This document shows positions 41,044-49,851 of a DNA stretch of 64,000 bases, piece after piece (the stretch's first letter is position 1; each line of letters starts with the position of its first letter). The translations under genes and the position numbers were made by a program. The notes beneath the pieces are model-generated. The model did no database searches. It was not told where the DNA came from and saw only the letters and a list, made by a program, of their open reading frames with translations. The stretch is from Candidatus Acidiferrales bacterium (GTDB taxonomy: Bacteria; Acidobacteriota; Terriglobia; Acidiferrales; UBA7541). Location of the stretch: assembly GCA_035934015.1 (NCBI GenBank), contig DASYYH010000020.1, forward strand, positions 62,001-126,000, given 5' to 3'.

Positions 41044-42056
41044 GCCAGCCTCCGTTTGAGCAGATAGATGAATACCGGCGCGCCGATGGCGGCGGTCATG
41101 GCCCCGACGGGAAGCTCGGTGGGCGCGACGATGGTGCGCGCAAGCGTGTCGGCGAGTGCGACGGCAATTGCGCCGCCGAGCGCGGACGCAGGAATCAGAA
41201 GACGATGATCGGAGCCGAAAATCATGCGAATTACGTGCGGCACGAGCAGGCCGACGTAGCCGATTGCGCCGCTGACGGAAACAGCGAGGCCGGTCAGGAG
41301 TGATGCGCCGACGTATACGACGAGTTTGACGCGGGCGACGTTGACGCCGAGGTGATGCGCTTCCTGCTCACCGGTGAGAATCAGATTCAGATCGGAAGAA
41401 GTTGTGTAAATCGCGCCGATGGCAATCAGGAGGATGGGATAGAGATAGCGCAGCTCGATTTCGGGCGGACTCGAGAGGTCGCCCATGAGCCAGAAGGCCA
41501 TGCCGCGCAGTTCGCGACCGCTGATGGTGGTCATCAGGAACATAATGACGGCGGAAAGAAACGAAGCGGTGATGATTCCGGCAAGGAGAAGCGTGGTGCT
41601 GTCGAGCTGGCCACCGCGACGGCCGAGAAAATAGACTGCGGCGATGGTCACGAGCGCGCCGAGAAACGCGAACGCTTGCATCGTCCAGACCTGATGGGGG
41701 AACCAGGCCAGCGAGATAATCGCGCCGAGCGCTGCGCCGCTTGAAACACCCAGCACATAGGGATCGGCGAGCGGATTGCGCAGCAAAGCTTGAAATGAGC
41801 CGCCGGAAACCGAGAGCGCCGCACCGACGAGAATTCCCAGAGCGATGCGCGGCAGGCGAATCTGGAAGATGACGTTGGAATAATCGGGCGGAATGTTGTC
41901 CCAGTGATGAATCGCGCCGCGCAGAAGCGTCATGGCAATATCCGTGACGCTGATGGGATAGGCGCCGACGCGCAGCGAGACGACAACAACGGCGAACAAA
42001 ATTGCGCCGAGGCCGGCGCAAATGAGGGCGATGCGGCGCGGCGTCAGCGGGCGCAC
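41040..42056 (-). CDS. btuC: FecCD-family permease (BtuC-like)
   Basis: 338 aa with about ten membrane helices. Conserved FecCD features include RLPRIALGILVGAALSVSGGSFQALLRNPLADPYVLGVSSGAALG, and the coupling segment GAIGYVGLLVPHVIRMIFGSDHR (about 256-278). Starts at a GTG (42056) that overlaps the 3' end of btuF by 13 bases; its stop overlaps the start of btuD. This is a continuous F-C-D operon. It forms the inner-membrane channel, probably for cobalamin by riboswitch context. Confidence 0.95.
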   Translation of the reverse strand: MRPLTPRRIALICAGLGAILFAVVVVSLRVGAYPISVTDIAMTLLRGAIHHWDNIPPDYSNVIFQIRLPRIALGILVGAALSVSGGSFQALLRNPLADPYVLGVSSGAALGAIISLAWFPHQVWTMQAFAFLGALVTIAAVYFLGRRGGQLDSTTLLLAGIITASFLSAVIMFLMTTISGRELRGMAFWLMGDLSSPPEIELRYLYPILLIAIGAIYTTSSDLNLILTGEQEAHHLGVNVARVKLVVYVGASLLTGLAVSVSGAIGYVGLLVPHVIRMIFGSDHRLLIPASALGGAIAVALADTLARTIVAPTELPVGAMTAAIGAPVFIYLLKRRLA

Positions 42057-43195
42057 GAGCGTTCCTCCGATCCTGGCTGCTGACGCAAGGAAACCCAGAG
42101 GCGCGATGCTGAGTGCTCTTCGCTCGCGTTTGGCTCCGCGGGCTGTTTCGGCGTGAAGGCTTCGGGATGCAGCTCTTGCGCCAGTTGTTCGATAGCGCCA
42201 ACAAGTCCCGGCGCAGGAAGATTCACTTCGTCGCTGATGACGGCGACGTGACCATCGCGCACGGCGGGCAAATCGCGCCAGCCGGGTTCGCCGCGAAGCT
42301 CGGTGAGATGCCGCGCAATGGCGGCACTAATGTCCAGCGATGCGGGCGAATCATTGCCAGCGTCTTCGCCCATTTGATTCTCCGCGTAAATGATGTAACC
42401 GGGGTTGAGCTTTACGATTTCCTCCATGCCGACTAGTGGCCAATTTTGTTTGGTATGAATCACGGATTCCGCTCCAGCCCAACGTAAGGCGTCGGCGATA
42501 AATGTGTTTTCGCCGATGGACTGCAGCGGCTGATCCCACACGACGAACAAGACACGCGTGGGCGCGACTCCGGCGAGCTTTGCTTTCAAAGCATCGAGCT
42601 GCTGCTGCAATTTCGCAACGAGAGTTTCCGCTTGTGTCTGCGCGCCAATCACACCGCCAATGTGACGGATGGAATCGAGGGTTCCTTCGACGGTGTGCGG
42701 ATCCGTTGCATAGACAGCAATGCCCGCCTGCTCGAGAGCGTTGACGGTTTCCAGGCGATTGATTGCCGAGGTTACCAGCACAACGTCAGGTTGAGCGCCG
42801 GCGATGGCCTCGAGGCTGGGATTCACGGGCATCCCGACGCTGGGCTTGGTCTTCGCGTCAGGCGGATAGTCGGTGAACGCGGAGACGCCGGCGAGGCGAT
42901 CCTGGGCACCGAGCGCGTAGACAATTTCGGTGAGGTTGGGCGCGAGAGAAACGATGCGGCGGACGTCATTTGGAATGATGACGTGACGGCCGACTTCATC
43001 AACGACTTCGCGCGTCATTTTTTTGGCAGGCACAGCGACTGGCGCAGAGGTTTGCTCCGAGACAGCAGCTTGCAGCATCGTGCTGCACACACCCGCGTTT
43101 GTTCGGGCGCCAGAGCAACATGCGAGCGCAGCGACGCCGCATGCTGCGGCGAGTCTTCGCCGGAACTGCTCCAGGCTTTTCGGCACGCCCGTCAT
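42044..43195 (-). CDS. btuF: Periplasmic cobalamin-binding protein
   Basis: 383 aa from ATG 43195 (an in-frame TTG at 43213 is an alternative). A signal sequence lies in residues 10-40. The binding fold follows: RRIVSLAPNLTEIVYALGAQDRLAGVSAFTDYPPDAK, QPDVVLVTSAINRLETVNALEQAGIAVYATDP, ending DEVNLPAPGLVGAIEQLAQELHPEAF. This is the class III (BtuF/FhuD-like) solute-binding protein with one long connecting helix. The 5' leader carries a B12 riboswitch with a terminator, so the whole operon responds to cobalamin. A 40-residue basic tail is unusual. Confidence 0.93.
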   Translation of the reverse strand: MTGVPKSLEQFRRRLAAACGVAALACCSGARTNAGVCSTMLQAAVSEQTSAPVAVPAKKMTREVVDEVGRHVIIPNDVRRIVSLAPNLTEIVYALGAQDRLAGVSAFTDYPPDAKTKPSVGMPVNPSLEAIAGAQPDVVLVTSAINRLETVNALEQAGIAVYATDPHTVEGTLDSIRHIGGVIGAQTQAETLVAKLQQQLDALKAKLAGVAPTRVLFVVWDQPLQSIGENTFIADALRWAGAESVIHTKQNWPLVGMEEIVKLNPGYIIYAENQMGEDAGNDSPASLDISAAIARHLTELRGEPGWRDLPAVRDGHVAVISDEVNLPAPGLVGAIEQLAQELHPEAFTPKQPAEPNASEEHSASRLWVSLRQQPGSEERSCAR

Positions 43196-43210
43196 TTGGA
43201 ATTCATCCGC

Positions 43211-43245
43211 CAAAAATAAAAAAGCCCCACGAGATACCGTGGGGC
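43211..43245 (-). terminator. Intrinsic terminator in the btuF leader
   Basis: On the minus strand a perfect hairpin GCCCCACG-gtatct-CGTGGGGC is directly followed by a T-run (TTTTTT, then ATTTTT). It lies between the cobalamin riboswitch and the btuF start, which is the expected arrangement of a transcription-attenuation platform: cobalamin binding would favour termination. Confidence 0.9.
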
Positions 43246-43285
43246 GCTTCGGCGCTCTTTCTCGCGAAGAGCGTCGGCTCTAGCG

Positions 43286-43425
43286 GCTCGCGCAAGTTCC
43301 TGACTTTCGGCGATTCAAGCTGGTAAGTCGCCGATCACAGTGGCGGGACCGTGGCCGATTTACACAGCCTTCCTTTTGGTGCGTCCCGCGAGCCGGCTAA
43401 ATTTTTCGTTTCCGAGTCTATGCGC
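43286..43425 (-). promoter_or_regulatory. Cobalamin (B12) riboswitch upstream of btuF
   Basis: The core blocks occur in order on the minus strand: GACGCACCAAAAGGAAGG, GTGTAAATCGGCC, CGGTCCCGCCACTGTGA (B12 box CnGCnACTGTGA) and AAAGTCAGGAACTTGC. They match the cobalamin riboswitch consensus better than the copy before btuB. The terminator at 43211-43245 follows. It controls the btuFCD operon. Confidence 0.9.
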
Positions 43426-43475
43426 AAGCGCGCGGCGAGTCAAATGCGTTTGCCGATGCGGCCCCCCGCTGGGCC

Positions 43476-44321
43476 TTAGCGATTCTTCCATTGCGGCGAT
43501 CTTTTTTCGGCGATCGCGCGCAGGCCTTCGCTCGAGTCTTCGAGCGAGGAAAGTTCGTTCAGGAAAATTTCCATGGACTGGCGCACGCCCTCGCGCAGCG
43601 AAAGGCCCATGGAGCCCAGAATGGCTTTTTTGGCCATGGTCAGCACCGGCCCGGAATGTGCGGTGACCTGGCCGATGACCTCTTTCACCGTGGCCGCGAG
43701 TTTGTCCTCGGGCACGACTCGATTCACAAGACCCAGGCCCAAGGCGCGCTCCGCGCTGATGACTTCGCCAGTGAGGACGAGTTCGAGCGCGCGCTTCGGT
43801 CCCACGATATACGGGAGAATCGCGGCACCCAGCGGCGGATAGACGCCAAGCTTGATTTCCGGCTGAGCGAACTTCGCTTTCGGCGTGGCGATGACGAGAT
43901 CTCCCAGCGCAGCGAGTTCTGCGCCGCCGCCGAACGCCGGCCCATTGACGATGACGAGCAGAGGCTTGGCTGTGTCGAGCATGACGGTGAACGTGCGCTG
44001 CAACGCATCGAGCACCTGAAACGCGCGGCGGGGCGTGTATTCACCGAGCTCAATCCCGCCGCAAAACGACGCTGTGGCGGAATCGAGGACGATAAGTTTT
44101 ACTTCCGGCTGCCCCTCCAAGGAATCGATGCCCACGGCCAGCTCGCCCAGCATGCGCTCGTTGAGCATGTTGTGCTCGGGGCGATTCAACGTGAGTCGAG
44201 CCACGCTTCCTTCGATCGCAAACTTGACGAACTTGAATTCTTCGGGCTTCGGCGGTGGCGACCCCACATTGCCCGCGACGGCGACGCGCCCTGTCTTGGT
44301 TCCTTGGCTTTGAACCCGCAT
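43476..44321 (-). CDS. Enoyl-CoA hydratase/isomerase-family protein
   Basis: 281 aa. Crotonase fold with VARLTLNRPEHNMLN, the oxyanion-hole Gly segments (ASFCGGIELGE; NGPAFGGGAELAALGDLVIAT), and PEIKLGVYPPLGAAILPYIVG. The catalytic Glu of crotonase (E164 in rat) corresponds to the segment QPEIKLG. Acts in fatty-acid or aromatic degradation. A thiolase gene lies 134 bases upstream on the same strand, so a beta-oxidation module is plausible. Substrate specificity cannot be inferred. Confidence 0.93.
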   Translation of the reverse strand: MRVQSQGTKTGRVAVAGNVGSPPPKPEEFKFVKFAIEGSVARLTLNRPEHNMLNERMLGELAVGIDSLEGQPEVKLIVLDSATASFCGGIELGEYTPRRAFQVLDALQRTFTVMLDTAKPLLVIVNGPAFGGGAELAALGDLVIATPKAKFAQPEIKLGVYPPLGAAILPYIVGPKRALELVLTGEVISAERALGLGLVNRVVPEDKLAATVKEVIGQVTAHSGPVLTMAKKAILGSMGLSLREGVRQSMEIFLNELSSLEDSSEGLRAIAEKRSPQWKNR

Positions 44322-44455
44322 TGCTTTCTCCCGAATCCTCTGAGGATGAATTACGCCCTGAAGAAATGCTACTGCGGAATCGGCGCACGGCTAAGCGCAC
44401 GTTTCGATTGTGGTTCTGAGGGCGCAACCCCGGGTTCCAAGCTGCAGGCGAGATC

Positions 44456-45787
44456 TTACAATGCTTCGATTTCCACGGCGACGCCGAGGCCGCCGGAGAC
44501 GCACAGCGTCGCGAGGCCCTTTTTGCCTGCGGCGGATTTTCCATCGGCGCCGCGGATTTCGTGAATCAACGTGGTCATGATGCGCGCGCCAGTGCAGCCG
44601 ATGGGATGGCCGAGAGCGATCGCGCCGCCATTGGGATTGAGGCGCTCGCGCGGAAAATGCAAATCGCGGTCGCAGGCAAGGACTTGCGCGGCGAAGGCTT
44701 CGTTCAACTCGATGGCGGCGTAGTCTTCGAGCTTCGTGCCTGTGCGCGCGAGTAGTTTACGCACGGCGGGTACGGGGCCGATGCCCATGACGCGCGGGTC
44801 CACGGCGACAATGGTTGCGTCAACGATGCGCGCAATCGGATTCGCGGCGAGCTCGCGCACACGCTCTTCGCCAGCGAGGACGACGCATGCGGCGCCGTCG
44901 GTGATTCCGCTGGCGTTGCCGGCGGTGATGGTTCCCGTCTTGCTGAAGACCGGCGGGAGCTTAGCCATTTTTTCGGTGGTGACGTCGGCGCGGACGTGCT
45001 CGTCGGTTTCGAGGCGCATGATGTTGCCTTTCTTGTCCGTGCGCTCGACGGGAACCATTTCCGCGCGAAAGCAGCCTCCGGCTTGCGCGCGCGCGGCGCG
45101 GCGATGGCTTTCAACGGCAAACTCATCCTGCTCCTGACGCGAAATTTTGTACTGTTCGGCGAGAACTTCGGCAGTTTCGCCCATGATCATTTTCGAAATC
45201 GGGCACAAGAAGCCGTCGCGATACATGGCGTCGACGAGCGGCTGATTGCCCATCTTCACGCCCCAGCGCGCGTCAATCAGATATGGCACGCGCGACATCG
45301 ACTCTGCGCCGCCAGCGACGACGATTCCGGCCTCGCCGGTCAGGATTTCCTGCCAGCCGAGTACGATGGAGCGCAAACCGGAGGCGCAGGCCATATTCAC
45401 GGTGAAGGCGGGGACATCATCGCCCAGGCCGGCGCGCCAGGCGATTTGCCGCGCAGGATTCGGGCCCACGCCTGCGGAACGCGCGTTGCCGAAAATCAAT
45501 TCGTCGACATGCCAGGGCGTTTTTGCGGAGGCACGATTTGCGCCCTGCGCGCTTCTGATGCTTTCTTCGACCGGGCCACCTTCGCCGGGCTGACGTTCCG
45601 GCGGCATGGCACCGCCAAAAGCACGCTCGAGAGCCGCACGCACGGCAATCACGCCCAAGTCCGGAGCCGTCAGCTCCGCGAGCCCTCCGCCGAATTTGCC
45701 AATCGGCGTCCTCACCGCGCTCAAGATGTACACTGTCCCGTTTTTCACGCTCGACCCCTTGTGGTTTCCGTTGCGCTTGTCAAACAT
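44456..45787 (-). CDS. Acetyl-CoA acyltransferase (thiolase)
   Basis: 443 aa. The three catalytic residues are visible: Cys134 in NMACASGLRS, His394 in GHPIGCTGAR and Cys429 in LCVSGGLG. Between about residues 60 and 95 there is an acidic/Gln-rich insertion (PERQPGEGGPVEESIRSAQGANRASAKT) that most thiolases lack. Catalyses thiolytic cleavage or Claisen condensation of acyl-CoA. The start lies at ATG 45787; a GTG at codon 14 is possible because similarity begins there. Followed on the same strand by an enoyl-CoA hydratase. Confidence 0.93.
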   Translation of the reverse strand: MFDKRNGNHKGSSVKNGTVYILSAVRTPIGKFGGGLAELTAPDLGVIAVRAALERAFGGAMPPERQPGEGGPVEESIRSAQGANRASAKTPWHVDELIFGNARSAGVGPNPARQIAWRAGLGDDVPAFTVNMACASGLRSIVLGWQEILTGEAGIVVAGGAESMSRVPYLIDARWGVKMGNQPLVDAMYRDGFLCPISKMIMGETAEVLAEQYKISRQEQDEFAVESHRRAARAQAGGCFRAEMVPVERTDKKGNIMRLETDEHVRADVTTEKMAKLPPVFSKTGTITAGNASGITDGAACVVLAGEERVRELAANPIARIVDATIVAVDPRVMGIGPVPAVRKLLARTGTKLEDYAAIELNEAFAAQVLACDRDLHFPRERLNPNGGAIALGHPIGCTGARIMTTLIHEIRGADGKSAAGKKGLATLCVSGGLGVAVEIEAL

Positions 45788-45849
45788 TCGATGCTAACAC
45801 ACGAGGGGAAGAAGCGATTTGTGTCGTTCGTGCAAGCGCAGCAGGCACG

Positions 45850-45879
45850 TTGCTCAAATCCGCTGCGGTACGCTATCCT
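45850..45879 (+). promoter_or_regulatory. Probable ffh promoter
   Basis: TTGCTC (45850-45855) and TATCCT (45874-45879) with an 18-base spacer, just upstream of the ffh start at 45902. Transcript leader would be very short. Confidence 0.45.
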
Positions 45880-45901
45880 GAGAATGGGAAGCGAATCGCC
45901 G

Positions 45902-47248
45902 ATGTTTGAAAATCTCACCGACAAACTGCAACGCGCGTTCAAGAACCTGCGCGGCCAAGGCAAGCTCACCGAAGAGCATCTGGACGCGGGACTGGCGCAG
46001 ATTCGCGAGGCGCTGCTCGATGCGGATGTCAATTTGGGCGTTGTGGATGAGCTGATTGCGCACGTACGGCAGAAGGCGCTTGGTTCAGAAGTTCTGCTGC
46101 AGCTTTCGCCCGATCAGCAAGTAGTGAAAATCGTACGCGACGAACTCACGGAGCTGCTCGGCAAAGAAGTACGCATGCAATTCGCTTCGCGGCCGCCGTC
46201 GGTGTGGCTGATCGTCGGATTGCAAGGCTCAGGCAAAACGACGACGACGGGCAAGCTCGGCAAATGGCTCGGAGCGAACGGGCACCGGCCCATTGTGGTC
46301 TCGACGGACGTTTACCGGCCCGCCGCGCGCGAGCAACTGGCGCAAGTCGCCAAAGCGACGGGCACTCCGGCCTGGCCGGGCGCGGGTACGGACAAACCGC
46401 TGGAAATTGTGCGCGGCGCGATGAAGGAAGCGAAACTCTCGGCTTACGACGTGGTGCTCGTTGATACGGCGGGCCGGCTGCACATCGACGATGAATTGAT
46501 GAACGAGCTTTCGCTGCTTAAGAAAGAGTTGTTGCCCGCGGAAATTTTGTTCGTGGCTGACGCCATGATCGGGCAGGACGCGGTGCGCTCGGCCGGAGAA
46601 TTTCACAAGCGACTCGGGCTGACCGGCGTGGTGCTGACGAAGCTCGACGGCGACGCGCGCGGCGGTGCGGCCCTTTCGATTCGCAAAGTCACTGGCGCAC
46701 CCGTGAAATTCGCGGGCATCGGCGAAAAATACGACGCCATCGAGCCGTTTCATCCCGACCGCATTGTCTCGCGCATTCTGGGCATGGGCGACGTGCTCAC
46801 GCTGATTGAAAAAGCCGAGAAGACCATCGACGAAAAGCAAGCGCGCGAGCTGCAGCGCAAAATCCAGCATAACGAATTTTCGCTGGAGGATTTTCGCGAT
46901 CAGTTGCAGCAGATCCGCAAGATGGGCTCGCTCGAGCAGCTTATGGGCATGCTGCCGAAAATCGGCCCATTCGCGAAATTGCCCAAGGATGCGGCGATCG
47001 ATGAGTCGCGGCTGAAGACGGCCGAGGCGATTATCAACTCGATGACCGCAGCCGAGCGCGACGACGCGGACTTAATCGACGGCAAGCGGCGCAAGCGCAT
47101 CGCGCGTGGAAGCGGAACGACGGTGCAGGAAGTGAACGAAGTCCTCAAGCAATACTCCGAAATGCGGCGCATGATGAAGATGTACGGCAATTCGATGAAG
47201 GGCAAAATGCGCGGCATCAGCAAGCTCCGCTCGGGGCTATCCAACTGA
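45902..47248 (+). CDS. ffh: Signal recognition particle protein Ffh
   Basis: 448 aa starting MFENLTDKLQRAFKNLRGQG (ATG 45902; ATG 45884 in frame upstream is an alternative). NG GTPase domain: GLQGSGKTTTTGKLG (G1), DTAGRL (G3), TKLDGDARGG (G4). C-terminal Met-rich M domain (about 320-440) with MLPKIGPFAKLPKD, ERDDADLIDGKRRKRIARGSGT and MRRMMKMYGNSMKGKMRG for signal peptide and 4.5S RNA binding. Targets nascent membrane proteins to FtsY. Complete and typical length. Confidence 0.98.
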   Translation: MFENLTDKLQRAFKNLRGQGKLTEEHLDAGLAQIREALLDADVNLGVVDELIAHVRQKALGSEVLLQLSPDQQVVKIVRDELTELLGKEVRMQFASRPPSVWLIVGLQGSGKTTTTGKLGKWLGANGHRPIVVSTDVYRPAAREQLAQVAKATGTPAWPGAGTDKPLEIVRGAMKEAKLSAYDVVLVDTAGRLHIDDELMNELSLLKKELLPAEILFVADAMIGQDAVRSAGEFHKRLGLTGVVLTKLDGDARGGAALSIRKVTGAPVKFAGIGEKYDAIEPFHPDRIVSRILGMGDVLTLIEKAEKTIDEKQARELQRKIQHNEFSLEDFRDQLQQIRKMGSLEQLMGMLPKIGPFAKLPKDAAIDESRLKTAEAIINSMTAAERDDADLIDGKRRKRIARGSGTTVQEVNEVLKQYSEMRRMMKMYGNSMKGKMRGISKLRSGLSN

Positions 47249-47267
47249 AAACCTTCCCCGGTGAACC

Positions 47268-47296
47268 TTGCACAGTGTCGCAGGCTGAGATATAAA
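47268..47296 (+). promoter_or_regulatory. Promoter of the IS-interrupted gene
   Basis: TTGCAC (47268-47273), 17-base spacer, TATAAA (47291-47296). It precedes the gene starting at 47322, which also has GGAGGTAGG as ribosome-binding site. Confidence 0.6.
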
Positions 47297-47691
47297 CCTT
47301 CGACACTTGCGGAGGTAGGTTATGGCCAGCAACCTAGATCAGCCACGGGCTACCGAACTGAGACCTGCAAGACGAGTCAGCATAGCCGAATTGCCGCCTG
47401 AGTTATCACACTCGCTGTCAGCGTCACAACGGGACGGGCTTGCCTATGCCAGCCGGAAGATGAAGGTTACTTCAGCACGCGTGCAGAGCTTTCAGACCGG
47501 GTCGAGAAGCAAAGGGAATATAAATTTGATTGGAGCCGATAGAGCCCTAGGACAGTACTGGGGAGCCTTTGCAGCCACAGGCACTATCAACCAACACACC
47601 GCGAATGAGTTTCGCACGGACATTCAAATCAAATTAGAGGACCCTTCGGGAGAGAGGGTCTTTATGAATTATTCTCTACCATTTGCCATTA

Positions 47692-47700
47692 CACTCGCTG
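47692..47700. repeat. Target-site duplication, left copy
   Basis: CACTCGCTG, repeated at 49876-49884 directly outside the other end of the element. Nine base pairs is the usual duplication length of IS1-family elements. Confidence 0.9.
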
Positions 47701-47727
47701 GGTAGTGTCTTAATTTGAGGCGGGCTA

Positions 47728-47904
47728 TCACTTCGTCGCGGCTCCGAGCACGTCGCGTATCCACTCAGAAATCGTCTGTTTCTTGCCCTTAGCGGTTTCT
47801 TGGATGGCTCGCAGTTCATCCGGCGTAACCCGAACGCGTAGCATTCCACCCATCGCATGGCCTTTGGGCATCTTAGGGCGACCCGCTTTACGCTTCTTGG
47901 GCAT
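47728..47904 (-). CDS. Ribbon-helix-helix (CopG/Arc-like) small protein
   Basis: 58 aa from ATG 47904. An N-terminal basic tail (MPKKRKAGRPKMPKGHAMG) is followed by a ribbon-helix-helix pattern: MLRVRVTPDELRAIQETAKGKKQTISEWIRDVLG. Such proteins are DNA-binding antitoxins or small repressors. The start overlaps the 3' end of the 98-aa upstream gene by 17 bases, so the gene is the last in a three-gene minus-strand set within the element. Too short for a usual length cut-off, but motif order and RBS-free coupling support it. Confidence 0.75.
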   Translation of the reverse strand: MPKKRKAGRPKMPKGHAMGGMLRVRVTPDELRAIQETAKGKKQTISEWIRDVLGAATK

Positions 47905-48184
47905 TTCTGTAGTCGTGTAAAATCGCGGCTCTCACAGCCGCTAATGGCGAATCCACTGGAGCAACGTGCAGCACAGTGAAATGCCGTTTCTTGCCGTCCA
48001 CGTCCTGTATCCACGCATAAAGGCGCGATGCTTTCTCATGGCCGACCAACTCGAATACTTCGACTATCCCCTCCCAGACCGTCTTGCCTTGAAACATTTC
48101 CTTCACCGGAACGCTTTCGATGTGGCGCGATTCCACGCCATGCAATCGCTTTATGGCCTCGCGTAACTCGTCTATGGCGTTCAT
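47888..48184 (-). CDS. Unknown 98-aa passenger protein of the IS element
   Basis: 98 aa. Predicted alpha/beta: AIDELREAIKRLHGVESRHIESVPVKEMFQGKTVWEGIVEVFELVGHEKASRLYAWIQD followed by GKKRHFTVLHVAPVDSPLAAVRAAIL. The start overlaps the transposase stop (ATGA), and its end overlaps the ribbon-helix-helix gene by 17 bases. The size and partner invite comparison with a toxin, but no RelE, HigB or PIN motif is seen. I do not recognise the family. Confidence 0.7.
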   Translation of the reverse strand: MNAIDELREAIKRLHGVESRHIESVPVKEMFQGKTVWEGIVEVFELVGHEKASRLYAWIQDVDGKKRHFTVLHVAPVDSPLAAVRAAILHDYRNAQEA

Positions 48185-48981
48185 GCGGCCTGTACTAAAT
48201 CCTTAACCGTCCAAAATTCTCGCTCGATTCCTGCTGCCATCGCTGGCGTGCATCGCAGCGTATTGTGCCGCTTCACAAAATTGTAGTAGGCAAAGTGGAG
48301 CGCAACGGCTGCCTCGAAGTTCTCGCGCTTTTTGCTGAATGCGTAGGTCAAACGAGTCAAGCGGCGCATGTGAAGCCGCGTTGTCCCGTTCAGTCGCTCA
48401 ACATGGCTGGTAGATGCAATCCCTAGATCGGGGCGTCCTGTGCGCCGTATCTTGTCGGTACGAATCACTTCCGCGTCCGCAGCCTGACTCTCGAAAACTT
48501 TGATGACTTGCGCGAAGTCCACGTTCGCGCCGAAGGCTTGCTCTACCGCTTCGATGTAGGCGGGAAGCGCGTCAGAGGAAAGTTGCGTGCGAATCTTGAG
48601 GCGTGACGCTAGGTCACTCATAAAGGCATTGGCTGTATCCGCATCGCGCTTGCCAACCTTGAACGATGGTACGAGCTTCGTTTCTTGATCAATTGCGCAG
48701 AACGTCCAAACGTCCCCTAGCTCTGGGTTATCTTCCGGCGTCACATGCTTCTGCTTCTTGCCAATGAATCCCCATAGTTCATCCATCTGCAAGTGCGAGC
48801 ATTCCAGGTCGCGCATCTTGGCATCTAGCAGCGCGGCGCAGCCCTTTCCGACGCGCACGCCCAGCGACATAATGGTATTCCGGTTTACGCCCGTCATGCG
48901 CTCAATCTGGCGAATCCCAGAGCCTTCCGCCAGTGCGCTAATCACCGCGACTTGCTTTTCCGCTGCTAGGATGTTTGCCAT
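48181..48981 (-). CDS. IS1-family transposase
   Basis: 266 aa as one continuous frame from ATG 48981 (no programmed frameshift as in classic IS1 InsA-InsB). N-terminal HTH (LAEGSGIRQIERMTGVNRNTIMSLGVRVG), then the DDE domain: HLQMDELWGFIGKKQ (first Asp), SSDALPAYIEAV (second Asp), and STSHVERLNGTTR (Glu) with a terminal YYNFVKRHNTLR. The same frame continues upstream for about 300 codons without similarity; that extension runs through another gene and is not part of the protein. Cuts and joins the GGTAGTGTC termini. Confidence 0.92.
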   Translation of the reverse strand: MANILAAEKQVAVISALAEGSGIRQIERMTGVNRNTIMSLGVRVGKGCAALLDAKMRDLECSHLQMDELWGFIGKKQKHVTPEDNPELGDVWTFCAIDQETKLVPSFKVGKRDADTANAFMSDLASRLKIRTQLSSDALPAYIEAVEQAFGANVDFAQVIKVFESQAADAEVIRTDKIRRTGRPDLGIASTSHVERLNGTTRLHMRRLTRLTYAFSKKRENFEAAVALHFAYYNFVKRHNTLRCTPAMAAGIEREFWTVKDLVQAA

Positions 48982-49041
48982 TCGCGTGTCCTCTATGCGA
49001 ATAACTGTATCCCAATAATTATTGCTTGTCAAGAAGTATTT

Positions 49042-49851
49042 ATGGGGTACAATCACGGAGAAGTGAAGCCAGCCCTTATCGCCGCAGTAATGCTCACCTT
49101 TGTTATTCACCTTACCCCACGGGGCCAGTCCCAAAAAAACACCGCCGAAAAAGAACAAAGCTCCCATAATAAACACCCAGCTGCGCTCGTTCCCGTTGCG
49201 CCGCCTGCCAAAGCCAATCCACAAAACGGGCCACAGGGCAATCAGCACGCCGCTCACGCCCAATCTCCACCTTGGTATGAATCCCCTGAATGGGTATTGG
49301 TATTCATCGGAGCTATCACAGCTTTCGTCATTGGATGGCAGTCTTGGGAGTCTCGAAAATCCGCTGCTGCCGCTCTCTTGAATGCTAAGGCTGTAATTGA
49401 CAGCGAACGCGCTTGGATTCATGGCGAATTTGCAAAGAACGATCCTGCTTTGGGAGTGATTAAATATTCTCTCAGTGTGAAAAATCAGGGGAAAACTCCC
49501 GCCGAAATCATTGGTTACGATATTTGGCATGGACTTCTCAAAGAAGGCGTTCCATTTGCCAAAGAAAAACTGACTACACATTTCGACGAGCCGAAGCACA
49601 TTTTCATTGGTAGTAATGAGACGCTGGTTCTTAGGGATGATTTTGACCTTGACGATTTGTTTACGCTGAAATCCGGAGAACTCGCTAAAGATAGCGGGGC
49701 AAGACAAGGAGCCTTTTGCGTAACGATCAGATATAAAAATGTCGTAAACGAGGGGGAGTGCCGAGGAGAGCACCACACTTCGTTTGTTTACTTTTGTAAC
49801 CTCATTCTTTCTACCATTTACCGTGTACCCGAATACAACGAATACACCTAG
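49042..49851 (+). CDS. Passenger membrane protein of unknown function
   Basis: Up to 269 aa from ATG 49042, divergent from the transposase. One or two hydrophobic stretches (about residues 10-27 and 84-102, VLVFIGAITAFVIGWQ) flank a Pro/Asn/Gln-rich linker. The C-terminal ~160 residues form a beta-rich domain (SLSVKNQGKTPAEIIGYDIW, GSNETLVLRDDFDL, GAFCVTIRYKN). A TTGTCA/16/TACAAT promoter (49026-49053) would overlap this ATG, so the true start could be GTG 49063 or ATG 49090. The right end lies 8 bases before the inverted repeat, so it belongs to the mobile element. Confidence 0.65.
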   Translation: MGYNHGEVKPALIAAVMLTFVIHLTPRGQSQKNTAEKEQSSHNKHPAALVPVAPPAKANPQNGPQGNQHAAHAQSPPWYESPEWVLVFIGAITAFVIGWQSWESRKSAAAALLNAKAVIDSERAWIHGEFAKNDPALGVIKYSLSVKNQGKTPAEIIGYDIWHGLLKEGVPFAKEKLTTHFDEPKHIFIGSNETLVLRDDFDLDDLFTLKSGELAKDSGARQGAFCVTIRYKNVVNEGECRGEHHTSFVYFCNLILSTIYRVPEYNEYT

